Counted from the stretch's first letter, positions 44,403 to 54,155 are shown. The stretch is 64,000 nt of DNA from Acetobacterium woodii DSM 1030 (GCF_000247605.1 NC_016894.1:2345732-2409731), one strand, 5' to 3'. Notes: generated by a model from the letters alone, not told the origin. Translations and numbers: made by a program.

Positions 44403-44418
44403 TATTTCCTGCTTAATT

Positions 44419-45210
44419 TTATTTTTCAACTGCGTCAATTTCACTGTTGAGATCATTTACTACCCCATCTGAATTGGTCGGAGATATTATCATATTAAAA
44501 CCGTCTGTTACATCCATAAAAGCTTTCGCATCGTCGAATCTTACATCCAGCAGATGTCCACCTTTGCTCCGGTCATCGGAAATAAAATGAAAATGATATC
44601 CCGGGACATTTACTCCACCAATGTATTCAGGACACCACAATCCAATTAAAGTTCCTGAAATATTATCATAATTAAAAACTGTTTGATTTTTCACTGCTTC
44701 TGAAAGAACCGGATAAGGTTTTTCCTGACGCGGCACTGAACGAGCCTTGATGGTATTAAAAGTTCCATCAATTCTAAATATGTAAAATGAATTTTTATCT
44801 TCGATAAGCTGATCCAATTCCTGTTCTAACATATCTAAACTAGCAACATTACTTAACGATTTTGTTACATCTTGATCAAAATAAGTTACCGCCGCAAATG
44901 GCGTTTTGTCTGAGTCTGGCACTTCGACAACTGCTCCGCTGGATTCAATCTTATATACCTTATTGTCAATCATAATCAATTCCCCATCCAGAGCATTAAA
45001 AGTTCCAATACCTACATTTCCATGTCGTTTTAATTCACTAAAGGTCATAAAACCATCATAATTACCTGCTAATAGCGAATTAATAGTAGAAACTTGAAAG
45101 AGCGTTTCCTCTTTTGATGCGGTCACATCATTTTTAGTAGAATTAGAACATCCTAAAAGAAACACTGCACAAACAGCAGCCACAATTAACACCTTTAATT
45201 TTTTCTTCAT
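44419..45210 (-). CDS. alsD: Alpha-acetolactate decarboxylase, lipoprotein form
   Basis: 263 residues. The N-terminal signal peptide ends in a lipobox (FLLGC, Cys about 21), so the enzyme is predicted on the outer face of the membrane. The ALDC domain follows (FQVSTINSLLAGNYDGFMTF; HGNVGIGTFNALDGELI; GYHFHFISDDRSKGGHLLD), with the zinc-binding His residues and downstream Glu. It makes acetoin from acetolactate. Most known ALDCs are cytoplasmic, though a secreted Brevibacillus enzyme exists. No acetolactate synthase gene is adjacent. Confidence 0.88.
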   Translation of the reverse strand: MKKKLKVLIVAAVCAVFLLGCSNSTKNDVTASKEETLFQVSTINSLLAGNYDGFMTFSELKRHGNVGIGTFNALDGELIMIDNKVYKIESSGAVVEVPDSDKTPFAAVTYFDQDVTKSLSNVASLDMLEQELDQLIEDKNSFYIFRIDGTFNTIKARSVPRQEKPYPVLSEAVKNQTVFNYDNISGTLIGLWCPEYIGGVNVPGYHFHFISDDRSKGGHLLDVRFDDAKAFMDVTDGFNMIISPTNSDGVVNDLNSEIDAVEK

Positions 45211-45345
45211 AAATACTCCTTGTCTTTTAGTTTTAATCTATCTTAATTCCAAATCAATTGTTATCGGTTTATTCATTTTTAACGATTCCATTCCTAACTT
45301 ATTTTATGCTGTCTTTTAATCGCAACAAAAAAATTAGATGATGAT

Positions 45346-46974
45346 CTAATCTATATAAAATTCAACGCGGTTACGTCCGCTTTCTTTGGCCTTATAAAGC
45401 GCGGTATCCGCCCTTGAAACAATGCTATCAGGAGATAAATCTTTTCTATATGTCGAAACCCCGATACTAATAGTCACCTGACCGACACTATCAAAGTGAT
45501 TTTTTTCAACCAAAGATCTTATCTTTTCTGCTAAGTCAACCCCAACATCCAAGGTGGTTTGGGGAAAAATTATTAGAAATTCTTCGCCCCCCCAACGACC
45601 AACAATATCATTAGCACGGACATTTTTGTGAAAAATTGATACCAGTTCAACCAGCACCCGATCGCCAACTTGATGCCCATATGTGTCATTAACTCGTTTA
45701 AAATGATCAATATCCAAAATTAGAATTGTAAATGGTATTGACGCCTGTTTTGACAAATCAAGTTGTTCTTCCAATGTTTCATCTAGTTTTAAACGATTAT
45801 AGCTTTGCGTCAATTTATCAGTAATCGATAATCTCAAAATTTCTTCTTCCATTACTTTACGATCTGAAATATCCCTTGTTACTCCTAACATCCCGATAAA
45901 TCGTTCATCTTCTTTGTATATACCAGAAACTGTTGTTTCAGTCCAGACCGTTGTTCCGTCTTTACATGGCTGTTCTAATTCACCCCTAAACACTTGAAAT
46001 GGAAGTCCCGCTTGCACTGACTGGATCGCGCGTTCTAATCCTTTATGAAGATAGATTAGAGAACCGGGACATAACACTTCTTCTTGCGACTGAGCCATGA
46101 CTTCCTCAACTGTATATCCTCGAAGTTTTTGAACGGACGGACTGATATAAGTGAAATTCCCCTGCAAGTCCATTGTCCAGATCACATCTTCAGCATTATC
46201 AGCAAGGAGGCGATGTCGTTCTTCACTCTCCAATAGTTTTTTTTCAATTATTTTTTTTTCAGTAACATCACGAATAACACTTAAAATATGCGGAGTCCCT
46301 TTTATATTGAGTATTCTTGATGAAATCAGCCCTATTTTTTTCTCTCTAATTTTATTATACAAATGAAGTTCAAAGTTTTCAACAAACCCATCCTTTTGTA
46401 ACTTATCAAGAAATATTTTTCGTTCTTCCAAATCAACGTACAAATCAGTAATCTTAATCGACATCCCTTCTAATTCTTCATTCGTAAATTTTGTGTCTTC
46501 AAGAAAGGCTTGATTATATGCTATCAAATATTCTCCATTAAAACTGGTAATAATAGTAGGATCAGGGATCGTATTAAAGATCATTTCTAAATGTTCCTGA
46601 GTTTCTTTAATTTCGAGAATCGACGACTCTATTTTTTTTGTCATATTATTAAAAGCTTCAGAAAATTCGCCTAAATAATGGATATTTTGCGAGAAATCGC
46701 CTGCTGCAATCGCCTTGGTTTTCCATGTTAAACTCCTCAAAGAAGCTTGTAAATTTTTCAAAGATCCAATAACATAACCGTACCCTTTAATATCGTATGA
46801 AAGGTTCCCGCGCCCTAGTTCTGTTATAACATTGCGTATTGTTTTCAAAGTATCCTTTAAGTTGGAAAAGTCTTTATCATTATTTAGATTTGATGGAATG
46901 TCTTGAGTGATTTTAACATCGTTAAGCAAACTCTTGAAATACTCTAATAATAACTGGTTGTCCTCACTTAGCAT
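45346..46974 (-). CDS. PAS-domain diguanylate cyclase
   Basis: 542 residues: a helical N-terminus with a HAMP-like stretch (about 60-120), two PAS domains (about 130-250 and 255-375, including FTYISPSVQKLRGYTVEEV), and a GGDEF domain with intact GGEEF and an upstream RxxD I-site (RAND, five residues before). It should make cyclic di-GMP and be product-inhibited. No transmembrane segment is seen. ATG 46974 starts 7 bases after the V4R gene; the longer frame would overlap that gene by 68 bases. Confidence 0.88.
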   Translation of the reverse strand: MLSEDNQLLLEYFKSLLNDVKITQDIPSNLNNDKDFSNLKDTLKTIRNVITELGRGNLSYDIKGYGYVIGSLKNLQASLRSLTWKTKAIAAGDFSQNIHYLGEFSEAFNNMTKKIESSILEIKETQEHLEMIFNTIPDPTIITSFNGEYLIAYNQAFLEDTKFTNEELEGMSIKITDLYVDLEERKIFLDKLQKDGFVENFELHLYNKIREKKIGLISSRILNIKGTPHILSVIRDVTEKKIIEKKLLESEERHRLLADNAEDVIWTMDLQGNFTYISPSVQKLRGYTVEEVMAQSQEEVLCPGSLIYLHKGLERAIQSVQAGLPFQVFRGELEQPCKDGTTVWTETTVSGIYKEDERFIGMLGVTRDISDRKVMEEEILRLSITDKLTQSYNRLKLDETLEEQLDLSKQASIPFTILILDIDHFKRVNDTYGHQVGDRVLVELVSIFHKNVRANDIVGRWGGEEFLIIFPQTTLDVGVDLAEKIRSLVEKNHFDSVGQVTISIGVSTYRKDLSPDSIVSRADTALYKAKESGRNRVEFYID

Positions 46975-46981
46975 TTTATAG

Positions 46982-47506
46982 TCAAATCCCTTCGTTTGAA
47001 ACTTTGGCACTAAATCTACATGTCCGGTCTCCGGTACACCAACAATCAATTTCTTTTACATCAAATGGCATTCCCGAAAAGCCTTCCAATAATGAAGAAA
47101 TAAATCCTTCGTCATAAGTACAGATCTCATAACCAGTTTCTGGCAACCCAGAACAATCTAAATCTTCTGATACTGTCAAAACAAGTTCTCCCTTTTCCAT
47201 ATCAGCTTCTTCAACTCGTAATATCCCCATTCCCAATTCTTCTAAGACATTTTGAAGTTGACTTATAAAACTATTAAGATCATTGTTTTTTTCAATCATA
47301 TGAGCATAAAACTCTTTTCCGGCCAGCTTTCCGGCTTCATAAAATATTCGATTTGTTTGTTCCCAACCAACATGTTGTTCGATAATGTCGCGAAAAGTGA
47401 ATTGCATCAATCGGTACACTTCAATCCGTGTCATATTTCCCATATTGGGACGTCCTTTCTCAATATCTCCCAATAAATCCCATGAAAATTCGTATTTTCT
47501 TTCCAT
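46982..47506 (-). CDS. V4R (4-vinyl reductase) domain sensor protein
   Basis: 174 residues. The C-terminal half is a V4R domain (MPFDVKEIDCWCTGDRTCRF), a small-molecule-binding, Cys-rich fold found in signalling proteins. The N-terminal half is helical (LMQFTFRDIIEQHVGWEQTNRIFYEAGKL). It lies directly upstream of the diguanylate cyclase and is the natural candidate for its sensory partner. GGAG lies 7 bases before the ATG. Confidence 0.8.
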   Translation of the reverse strand: MERKYEFSWDLLGDIEKGRPNMGNMTRIEVYRLMQFTFRDIIEQHVGWEQTNRIFYEAGKLAGKEFYAHMIEKNNDLNSFISQLQNVLEELGMGILRVEEADMEKGELVLTVSEDLDCSGLPETGYEICTYDEGFISSLLEGFSGMPFDVKEIDCWCTGDRTCRFSAKVSNEGI

Positions 47507-47776
47507 CTTTATCTCCTCCAGTTTATGGCGTTTTTAATTTCAACTTTTTGCCTTGTTAGTCAGATACATCTCTTATAATAAGTAAACATTTTACCATGCT
47601 GGGCTGGGATATTGTCAAGATAATTAAAAGAATTATCCATTTTTACTAAAATATATTTTTATAAATTCAACTTTTTTTAAATCTTGGACTATCAAATTGA
47701 TAACATATTATGCTAAAAAATTAACCAATCTTTATATGCTATCCGAAACAATCACATCAAATCTATAAAAACAACC

Positions 47777-47805
47777 TTGACAAATTATGAAGCGCAATGT
47801 AGAAT
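47777..47805 (+). promoter_or_regulatory. Predicted promoter of the MarR-MATE operon
   Basis: A perfect TTGACA (47777-47782), 17 bases, TAGAAT (47800-47805). The expected transcript start falls at or next to ATG 47813. A 10-bp palindrome TAGCATGCTA covers that start codon and could bind the MarR protein. Confidence 0.65.
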
Positions 47806-47812
47806 ACATAGC

Positions 47813-48268
47813 ATGCTAAGTAATGAAAACAAAATCAAAAATGATTCTTTTATTTTTGGAAGAATCATCAAACAACTCAATAATATCATGGATATTCGAT
47901 TCAATCGAATATTAAAACAATGGGATCTCACCGCTTCACAATTTTATGTGATTGTCTATCTTTTAGATAATCAAGCAACAGAGGTCAACCAAAAAAACTT
48001 AGAGGATGTTTTCCATCTAAAAGGCCCCACAGTTACTGGAATTGTTAACCGTCTTGTTGAAAAGAATTTCATCATCCGCCATACCAACTGTCATGACCGA
48101 CGAGTCAATTATCTTGTCCTTACTGAAAAAGGGCGTGAACTTGAGCCCATCATTTTTTTTGAAATTGATAGACTTGAAAAAGAAACGCTTCAAGGAATTA
48201 CTAACGAACAGATCGACTTATTAGATGGAATACTGAATCAGATATTACAGAATATAATGGATGACTAG
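47813..48268 (+). CDS. MarR-family transcriptional regulator (possibly leaderless)
   Basis: 151 residues with the winged helix (LDNQATEVNQKNLEDVFHLKGPTVTGIVNRLVEKNFI; RRVNYLVLTEKGREL). MarR proteins typically repress an adjacent efflux gene, here MATE, 85 bases downstream. A TTG at 47777 cannot be the start because it is the -35 box. ATG 47813 is then the first credible start, with no ribosome binding site and the transcript start almost on it, suggesting a leaderless mRNA. A later ATG at about 47888 would lose the first helix. Confidence 0.82.
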   Translation: MLSNENKIKNDSFIFGRIIKQLNNIMDIRFNRILKQWDLTASQFYVIVYLLDNQATEVNQKNLEDVFHLKGPTVTGIVNRLVEKNFIIRHTNCHDRRVNYLVLTEKGRELEPIIFFEIDRLEKETLQGITNEQIDLLDGILNQILQNIMDD

Positions 48269-48353
48269 TTTTTAAATGCTCGAATCTACTTTATCCATTA
48301 ATATTTTTGATTTATTCTTAGCTTCACAAAAAAGCTCGAAAGGAATTTATTAA

Positions 48354-49739
48354 ATGAAAAACGAATTATTTGAAAAATATTCAGTTCCTAAGGCAGTGTT
48401 AACCTTAGCTATTCCAACGATGCTAAGTATGTTGGTTACAATTGTCTATAACATGGCTGATATATTTTTCGTAGGCCAAACTGGAGATGCTAACCAAGTT
48501 GCGGCCGTCACACTAACCATGCCAATCTTTTTTCTGTTAATGGCATTTGGGAGTATTTTTGGGATTGGCGGCGGTTCTTATATTTCTCGTCTACTGGGTA
48601 AACGTAAAATTGAAGAGATTAAACATACGTCATCCTTTAGTTTTTATGGCTGTATTTTTCTTGGGATCCTTGGGATGATCGGTTTTCTTCTATTTATGGA
48701 GCCAATTCTACTTTTGGCTGGAGCCAGCACCAATACCTTGGGATTTGCAATGGGTTATTTGACCGTGATTGCTTATGGTGCCATTGCTATTTGTCTACAA
48801 AATGCCCTCGCTCAGATTGTCCGTTCTGTTGGCGCTGCCAATGAATCGATGATTGGTATGATGATGGGAACCATTATTAACATTATCCTTGACCCTATCA
48901 TGATTCTTTCACTTAACATGGGAGTTGTCGGGGCGGCATGGGCAACCGTTATCGGAAATACCTGTGCAGTTATTTATTTCATCTATATTATTGTCAAAAA
49001 AAATGACGTTTTATCAATCTCTTTAGGCGATTTTAAATTTGAAAAAGATATTGTCAAAAATACCTTTGCGATAGGGATCCCCGCCTCAATAAACAATGTT
49101 TTAATGAGTTTTTCGATGATGATTCTCAATAGTTATGCATCCGCTTATGGTGATAATATCATTGCCGCATTAGGTATTTCCGGACGTGTTTTTTCAGTAG
49201 TTGTTATGCTGGCATTAGGTTTAGCAATGGGAATTCAGCCCTTTGTCGGTTACAATTATGCCCAAAAAAATTATAAACGCATGAATGATGCAATTAAGTT
49301 TGCGGCCCTTATTGGCATCACCATGGGATTCGTTGTCATGGTGATAACACTTGCTTTCTCCGCTCAACTCGTCGCGCTTTTTATCAATGATCCATCTGTG
49401 ATCGAAATTGGCGCATATATTTTGGTTATTCAGGTCTTGGTTAGTCCTATTCTGGGCCTTCAATTTATTGTTACTACTGTTTATCAATCCCTGGGGAAGG
49501 TAATTCCCTCTTTAATTTTAACGGTTTGTCGCCAAGGTCTAGTTTTTATTCCCGTTTTAGTTATTGGCTCCTCTTTATTTCAACTACAAGGTATTATCTG
49601 GGCCCAACCTATTGCCGACATTTTTTCCGTTATACTCGCTGTTTCAATGTATTTCTTTACCTACCGAAAATTAAAAAACAGCCAAGTCGAAAACATATCC
49701 ATTTCGCTTGAAGACAGTATAATTAAAAATAACAACTAG
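48354..49739 (+). CDS. MATE-family multidrug efflux transporter
   Basis: 461 residues, 12 hydrophobic helices in two homologous halves. Family stretches are PTMLSMLVTIVYNMADIFFVGQ and IGGGSYISRLLG in the first half, GIPASINNVLMSFSMMILNSY in the second. It exports cationic drugs using Na+ or H+. It follows the marR gene, which probably controls it. AAAGGAA precedes the ATG. Confidence 0.92.
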   Translation: MKNELFEKYSVPKAVLTLAIPTMLSMLVTIVYNMADIFFVGQTGDANQVAAVTLTMPIFFLLMAFGSIFGIGGGSYISRLLGKRKIEEIKHTSSFSFYGCIFLGILGMIGFLLFMEPILLLAGASTNTLGFAMGYLTVIAYGAIAICLQNALAQIVRSVGAANESMIGMMMGTIINIILDPIMILSLNMGVVGAAWATVIGNTCAVIYFIYIIVKKNDVLSISLGDFKFEKDIVKNTFAIGIPASINNVLMSFSMMILNSYASAYGDNIIAALGISGRVFSVVVMLALGLAMGIQPFVGYNYAQKNYKRMNDAIKFAALIGITMGFVVMVITLAFSAQLVALFINDPSVIEIGAYILVIQVLVSPILGLQFIVTTVYQSLGKVIPSLILTVCRQGLVFIPVLVIGSSLFQLQGIIWAQPIADIFSVILAVSMYFFTYRKLKNSQVENISISLEDSIIKNNN

Positions 49740-49853
49740 TTTGACTAAACTATATTTGATATAATTCATAGTAACATCATCGGTTGAAAAACTGACTTGA
49801 TGTTACTATTTTTAAATTGTTGATTATATAATATTTTGAAGGAGACTTTATCC

Positions 49854-50501
49854 ATGCAAAACAAACAAATTATCTCAGCAGGTGCATTTTCTAGCTGGTT
49901 AAAAGAGGTCCGACATTCATTAATGACCGAGGAAGGCATCAACGTTAATTGCGGCGACTGTAACGCCTGTTGCACATCCTCTTATTTTATTCATATCCAA
50001 CCACAGGAAACTAAAACCCTTGCCAAAATTAATAAACAATTGCTATTCCCGGCACCTGGGTTACCAAAGGGAAATGTTCTGATGGGTTATGACGAGAATG
50101 GCAACTGTCCTATGTTGCTTAATAATCGTTGTTCAATCTATAAAAATCGGGCAATTACTTGTCGGAATTACGATTGCCGGGTATTTACAGCGGCCGGAAT
50201 CGACCCTGGCGACAGTGATAAATCTTTAATAAAAAAACGAACGGACCGATGGCAGTTTGAATACCCAACAGCAACAGATTTACAAGAACATCTAGCCGTT
50301 AAAAACGCTGCTCACTTTATAAAAAACCATGCTCATTGCTTTCCTAACGGTGCCATTCCACAAACTCCTTCACAACTCGCTATCTTGGCCTTAAAGGTTT
50401 ATACTGTTTTTCTTCTCGATGATGTTTCTTCGAAAAAAATATCAGACTCAAAAATCGCACAACTTATTGTTGAAACAAATGATTTATTTGAAAATCAATG
50501 A
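49854..50501 (+). CDS. YkgJ-family cysteine cluster protein
   Basis: 215 residues with two Cys clusters (CGDCNACC, then CPMLLNNRCSIYKNRAITCRNYDC), the pattern of UPF0153/YkgJ proteins, predicted to bind iron or zinc. The function is unknown. ATG 49854 follows AAGGAG by 8 bases; the TTG at 49836 overlaps that Shine-Dalgarno and is rejected. Confidence 0.85.
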   Translation: MQNKQIISAGAFSSWLKEVRHSLMTEEGINVNCGDCNACCTSSYFIHIQPQETKTLAKINKQLLFPAPGLPKGNVLMGYDENGNCPMLLNNRCSIYKNRAITCRNYDCRVFTAAGIDPGDSDKSLIKKRTDRWQFEYPTATDLQEHLAVKNAAHFIKNHAHCFPNGAIPQTPSQLAILALKVYTVFLLDDVSSKKISDSKIAQLIVETNDLFENQ

Positions 50502-50526
50502 AAGCAAGAAAAATGAGAAACAGCTT

Positions 50527-52134
50527 TTAAACGGTTATCTTTGTACTCTCTTCCCGCTTTTTTAACCAATGTTCTGTGTGGAGCATACCAATGTTTGTAA
50601 TCATAACATTACTTGCTGTAGCTGGGTAATCCATAAATATAGCAATTGTCACAGCAAGTGCTAATCCCTCAAGAGGAATACCTAATAAATTATAAACAAT
50701 GGTAAAAATAAACGCTCCCATTCCTGGGGAAGGCGGTACAGCAACAGATAGAATCATACATAAAACAACTACCGGAATCATCTCTGCTATGGTAAAATTG
50801 ATGCCATAGATTTGACCGACAAACGGTGATGTTAAAATTAAGAGTGGAATGGCATCTTGTTTGTTAAATAATACTCCAACCGGAATTGAAAAATAAACGA
50901 CAGAATCTCTTATTTTCTGTTTGCTTAAAGCAGTTGCCGTGTGACTGGCAAAGGCAGCACTTGAACTGGCCGTAGACATCGCAACAAGCAAAAAAGGCGC
51001 CGCCGTTTTTAAATAAGCTAGCGGAGAGATCTTCTCGATAATAGCAACCGACGCCAGAAGAATTAAGTTTATAATCAGATAAGAGCCTAAAATCAACATG
51101 ATTAATCGAAAGGCCCCCAGTAACGCAATACCTTCCCCAGATACCATCATGTTTAAGATACTGATAAATACCACCAATGGCATCAATGCACACACAGCAT
51201 CAAGAATAGTTGAAAAAATCAAATTACTTTCGGTAATAATTTTAGTTATCGACGGAAACCGCCCATTTAAAGTTAACATAACGACCCCGCTAACAACAGC
51301 TAAAAACATAATCTGAAGGGTGTTTCCATCCAAAAATGGCTGGATGATATTTGTTGGGATAATTCCAAAAATCATCGTGCCGATTTGTTGCCATAGGTCA
51401 CCACTTACATTCTGGGTTTGAGTGGAAGCTTCACTAAGAAGAAATATTTGAGCAACCAGCAAAGAAACGGCTGATGTAACGAGAATAATGGTTATCGTCC
51501 AAGTTAATAGCATCCGGAAGATTTTTTTCATTTGAGCTAAGTTATCCATATTAAAAATACTTCCGATTGCTGAAAAAAACAAAACTGGAATGACAATGGC
51601 ATTTAGGAATCCAAAAAAAGTACTGCTAATCGGAGTAAGAATCATCGTTCCAAACATTTTTCCTAATGCCGGTGCGGCCGCTAGGAAAATGAGACCACAT
51701 AATATCGCACTCACAAAAGCAATCGCTGTTGTTAATGCTGGATTAAGTGGTTTTTGTTTTAACGTATATGATATATTATTACCTTTTTCATAAGAATAAG
51801 TAACTGAAGATAATCCAATTAATATATCCTGACCAATTCGACTAAATTCCAACTCCTGATCCTCAGATAGCTCTGATGCAGTGAGTGGATTCTTTGGTTC
51901 GCTACGATAATTAAGTGTTAAGGTAATGGTCTTAAATCTTTTTTTAATTGATAATTCGAAAGTTTCATTCTGCTTAGCCTCTTTTAGCCAATACACAATC
52001 GTTTCTTCCACAAAAAGCTGTGCTCGTATGCTATCTGATTTTGGACATTTATAATTTTGTAGCATTTCCTGAACAAATTCATTCGCTTCGTCAAGACTGG
52101 ATAAGCTTAATAACAAAGTCTTTTTTTGTTCCAT
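50527..52134 (-). CDS. Dicarboxylate/amino acid:cation symporter (DAACS) with extra N-terminal soluble domain
   Basis: 535 residues. Residues about 140-525 are a standard DAACS/SDF carrier with eight helices, a serine-rich hairpin (SSSAAF) and the GVLFNKQDAIP-like segment; it moves dicarboxylates or acidic amino acids with Na+ or H+. Residues 1-135 form a soluble domain absent in GltP or DctA, with LFVEETIVYWLKEAK and a beta-rich part, faintly like an HATPase (RsbW-like) fold. The extra domain may regulate the carrier. The start has AAGGAGG upstream. Confidence 0.85.
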   Translation of the reverse strand: MEQKKTLLLSLSSLDEANEFVQEMLQNYKCPKSDSIRAQLFVEETIVYWLKEAKQNETFELSIKKRFKTITLTLNYRSEPKNPLTASELSEDQELEFSRIGQDILIGLSSVTYSYEKGNNISYTLKQKPLNPALTTAIAFVSAILCGLIFLAAAPALGKMFGTMILTPISSTFFGFLNAIVIPVLFFSAIGSIFNMDNLAQMKKIFRMLLTWTITIILVTSAVSLLVAQIFLLSEASTQTQNVSGDLWQQIGTMIFGIIPTNIIQPFLDGNTLQIMFLAVVSGVVMLTLNGRFPSITKIITESNLIFSTILDAVCALMPLVVFISILNMMVSGEGIALLGAFRLIMLILGSYLIINLILLASVAIIEKISPLAYLKTAAPFLLVAMSTASSSAAFASHTATALSKQKIRDSVVYFSIPVGVLFNKQDAIPLLILTSPFVGQIYGINFTIAEMIPVVVLCMILSVAVPPSPGMGAFIFTIVYNLLGIPLEGLALAVTIAIFMDYPATASNVMITNIGMLHTEHWLKKREESTKITV

Positions 52135-52345
52135 GGTTCCTCCTTAAGTTGTTTTATTCTTATGACTATCTGATTAAGAACCATGTATTTTGATTTCAAC
52201 CTACTTAATAAATTAGTAGCAGTTGATTCAATCTTTGCAAAATAAAAACCGTTCTGTCAAATCGTATTTTAATGATATTGATGTAATAATACTTATGATC
52301 AATATACAAATGAATTAATTACATGGCCTAAGATTATCTCTACTA

Positions 52346-52780
52346 TTATAACACTTGCTTCATCCTTCCGTCATCATAATTTAATTGCCAACTGACACCA
52401 AATTTATCAATAAGAGAACCATAATATTTACTCCAGAACGTTTCTTGAAGTTCCGTTTCAACGATCCCGCCTTCTTTTAGTTTAAAATATAAAATTTTTA
52501 TTTCATCAAGATCGTCACTTACAATAATTAAGGTTATCTTATCGCTTTGAGTATTCGAATCATCCGGTGGAATATCCGAAAGCATTACCTTTGTATCTTT
52601 GCGCTTTTTCTCATCATTTATCAAAAATGCATCCGTATTATCAGATTTATTACACACATGTTCTGAAACTGTTTCGCCAAACAAAATTATTTCGGTTTTA
52701 TCGGTACCAAATACATCTGCATAAAACTCTACAGCCCCCCGACAATTTTCATTAAAACTAACATAAGGTTGTATCTGCAT
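52346..52780 (-). CDS. VOC-family protein (PhnB-like)
   Basis: 144 residues of the glyoxalase/VOC fold of the PhnB/3-demethylubiquinone methyltransferase-like group (PYVSFNENCRGAVEFYADVFG; SDDLDEIKILYFKLKEGG; YGSLIDKFGVSWQLN). The function is not assignable; members often bind a metal or small ligand. Its -TGGGA- type ribosome binding site is a GGAG about 6 bases before the ATG. Confidence 0.85.
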   Translation of the reverse strand: MQIQPYVSFNENCRGAVEFYADVFGTDKTEIILFGETVSEHVCNKSDNTDAFLINDEKKRKDTKVMLSDIPPDDSNTQSDKITLIIVSDDLDEIKILYFKLKEGGIVETELQETFWSKYYGSLIDKFGVSWQLNYDDGRMKQVL

Positions 52781-53096
52781 TTTTACACTCCTTTTGTATT
52801 TATTATGTGCTTCAATTAAAATTTAGATATTTAAAACCTACTATTTTTAATCAATTTTACTGAATGACAGCATGATATTTTACTATTTAACCTTTTATAA
52901 TAATTCTAAACAGTTACGGGTAAATTTTTTCACTTTTTCTGTAAAATAAATTGACCAATTAAGAATCTGCTGTTATTGTTATAATGGATTTATATAACTA
53001 ACTTAAGTCAATTCCCATTTTTAGGATTGGTAATTTATCGTTTTACTGTCAACTAATTACTAATTTCAAAACCTAAGTTCAAGAAAGAGGTATTTT
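52781..53096. other. Intergenic region before the Na+/Ca2+ exchanger gene
   Basis: AT-rich and gene-free. An extended -10 (TGTTATAAT, 52978-52985 region) is the likeliest promoter of the downstream gene. No repeat or RNA structure stands out. Confidence 0.45.
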
Positions 53097-54053
53097 TTGA
53101 GTGTTATTTTTTTAATTGTCGGACTCATTCTGTTAGTAAAAGGAGCCGACTATTTTGTCGATGGTTCCTCCTCCATTGCTAAAAGACTTAATATTCCCAG
53201 CATCGTTATTGGTTTAACTTTAGTCGCATTTGGTACAAGTGCCCCTGAATTAGCGGTCAGTATTTCTGGCTCAATTAACGAAGCTAATGGCATTGTTTTT
53301 GGAAACGTTGTCGGTTCAAACATTGTTAATATTCTTTTTATTTTAGGACTCTCTGCCTTTATAACACCAATTAACATTAAAACAAAAACCATTTTTAAAG
53401 AAATGCCTTTTGCCATTTTAACTACAATTGCAATGATGCTCATGGTAATGGATGGATTAATAAATGGTGATCCAGTTAGTACTATTTCTCGATCTGAAGG
53501 ATGGATTCTGCTATTGTTCTTCGCCATTTATCTCTATTCGATGGTCGAAATTACAATTAGTGATAATGAAGAATCGCAAGAACAAATCCCTATCATGCCA
53601 ATCGCCAAAAGTATTTTTTTCACCATCAGTGGTCTTATTGCCATAATTTGGGGAGCCGATTTAGTTGTTAAAGGGGCAATTGAAATTGCTACGATTATGG
53701 GTTTATCTGAAACAGTCATCGGTTTAACAATTGTAGCAATAGGAACGTCACTACCCGAACTGATTACATCAGTAATGGCGGCAAAGAAAGGGGAAAATGA
53801 TATTGCAGTTGGAAATATTGTTGGGTCCTGCATTTTTAATGTCCTGCTTGTGCTCGGAATTTCCGGCGTGATTTACCCGATTAATATTAGTCCTGAAAAC
53901 TATAGTGATCTCTGGATATTACTTGTCTCAATGCTGATTGTTGTTCCCATGATGTATACCTCAAAAAAAATCAGCCGCTGCGAAGGTATCTTAATGATAT
54001 TCGGTTATGTCGGCTACACTGCCTTTATTATCGCTCGAACAGCACTGAGTTAG
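53097..54053 (+). CDS. Calcium/sodium antiporter (YrbG/CaCA family)
   Basis: 318 residues, ten hydrophobic helices in two inverted repeats, each with the alpha motif: GTSAPELAVS in the first and GTSLPELITS in the second; their Glu residues bind the cations. It exchanges Na+ for Ca2+. TTG 53097 is the start, with AAGAGG 6 bases upstream. A terminator follows. Confidence 0.92.
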   Translation: MSVIFLIVGLILLVKGADYFVDGSSSIAKRLNIPSIVIGLTLVAFGTSAPELAVSISGSINEANGIVFGNVVGSNIVNILFILGLSAFITPINIKTKTIFKEMPFAILTTIAMMLMVMDGLINGDPVSTISRSEGWILLLFFAIYLYSMVEITISDNEESQEQIPIMPIAKSIFFTISGLIAIIWGADLVVKGAIEIATIMGLSETVIGLTIVAIGTSLPELITSVMAAKKGENDIAVGNIVGSCIFNVLLVLGISGVIYPINISPENYSDLWILLVSMLIVVPMMYTSKKISRCEGILMIFGYVGYTAFIIARTALS

Positions 54054-54103
54054 AGACCAACAATTCAATTTTCACTGTGAATATTTTTTAATTTGGACGC
54101 AAA

Positions 54104-54155
54104 AAAGAACTGTTTCTTTATCAGTTGATTCTGATTTAGACAGTTCCGCATTTTA
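54104..54155. terminator. Hairpin between the exchanger and EAL-HDOD genes
   Basis: GAACTGT pairs with ACAGTTC, with an inner TATCAG/CTGATT pair, between two convergent genes. A T-rich stretch follows on the plus strand. Confidence 0.6.

Noticed and set aside
47036-47049. Start of the diguanylate cyclase at 47049
   Set aside because: It would overlap the V4R gene by 68 bases; ATG 46974 just after the V4R stop fits the operon better.
53150-53527. 125-residue minus-strand frame
   Set aside because: Antisense to the Na+/Ca2+ exchanger; no ribosome binding site and no family features.
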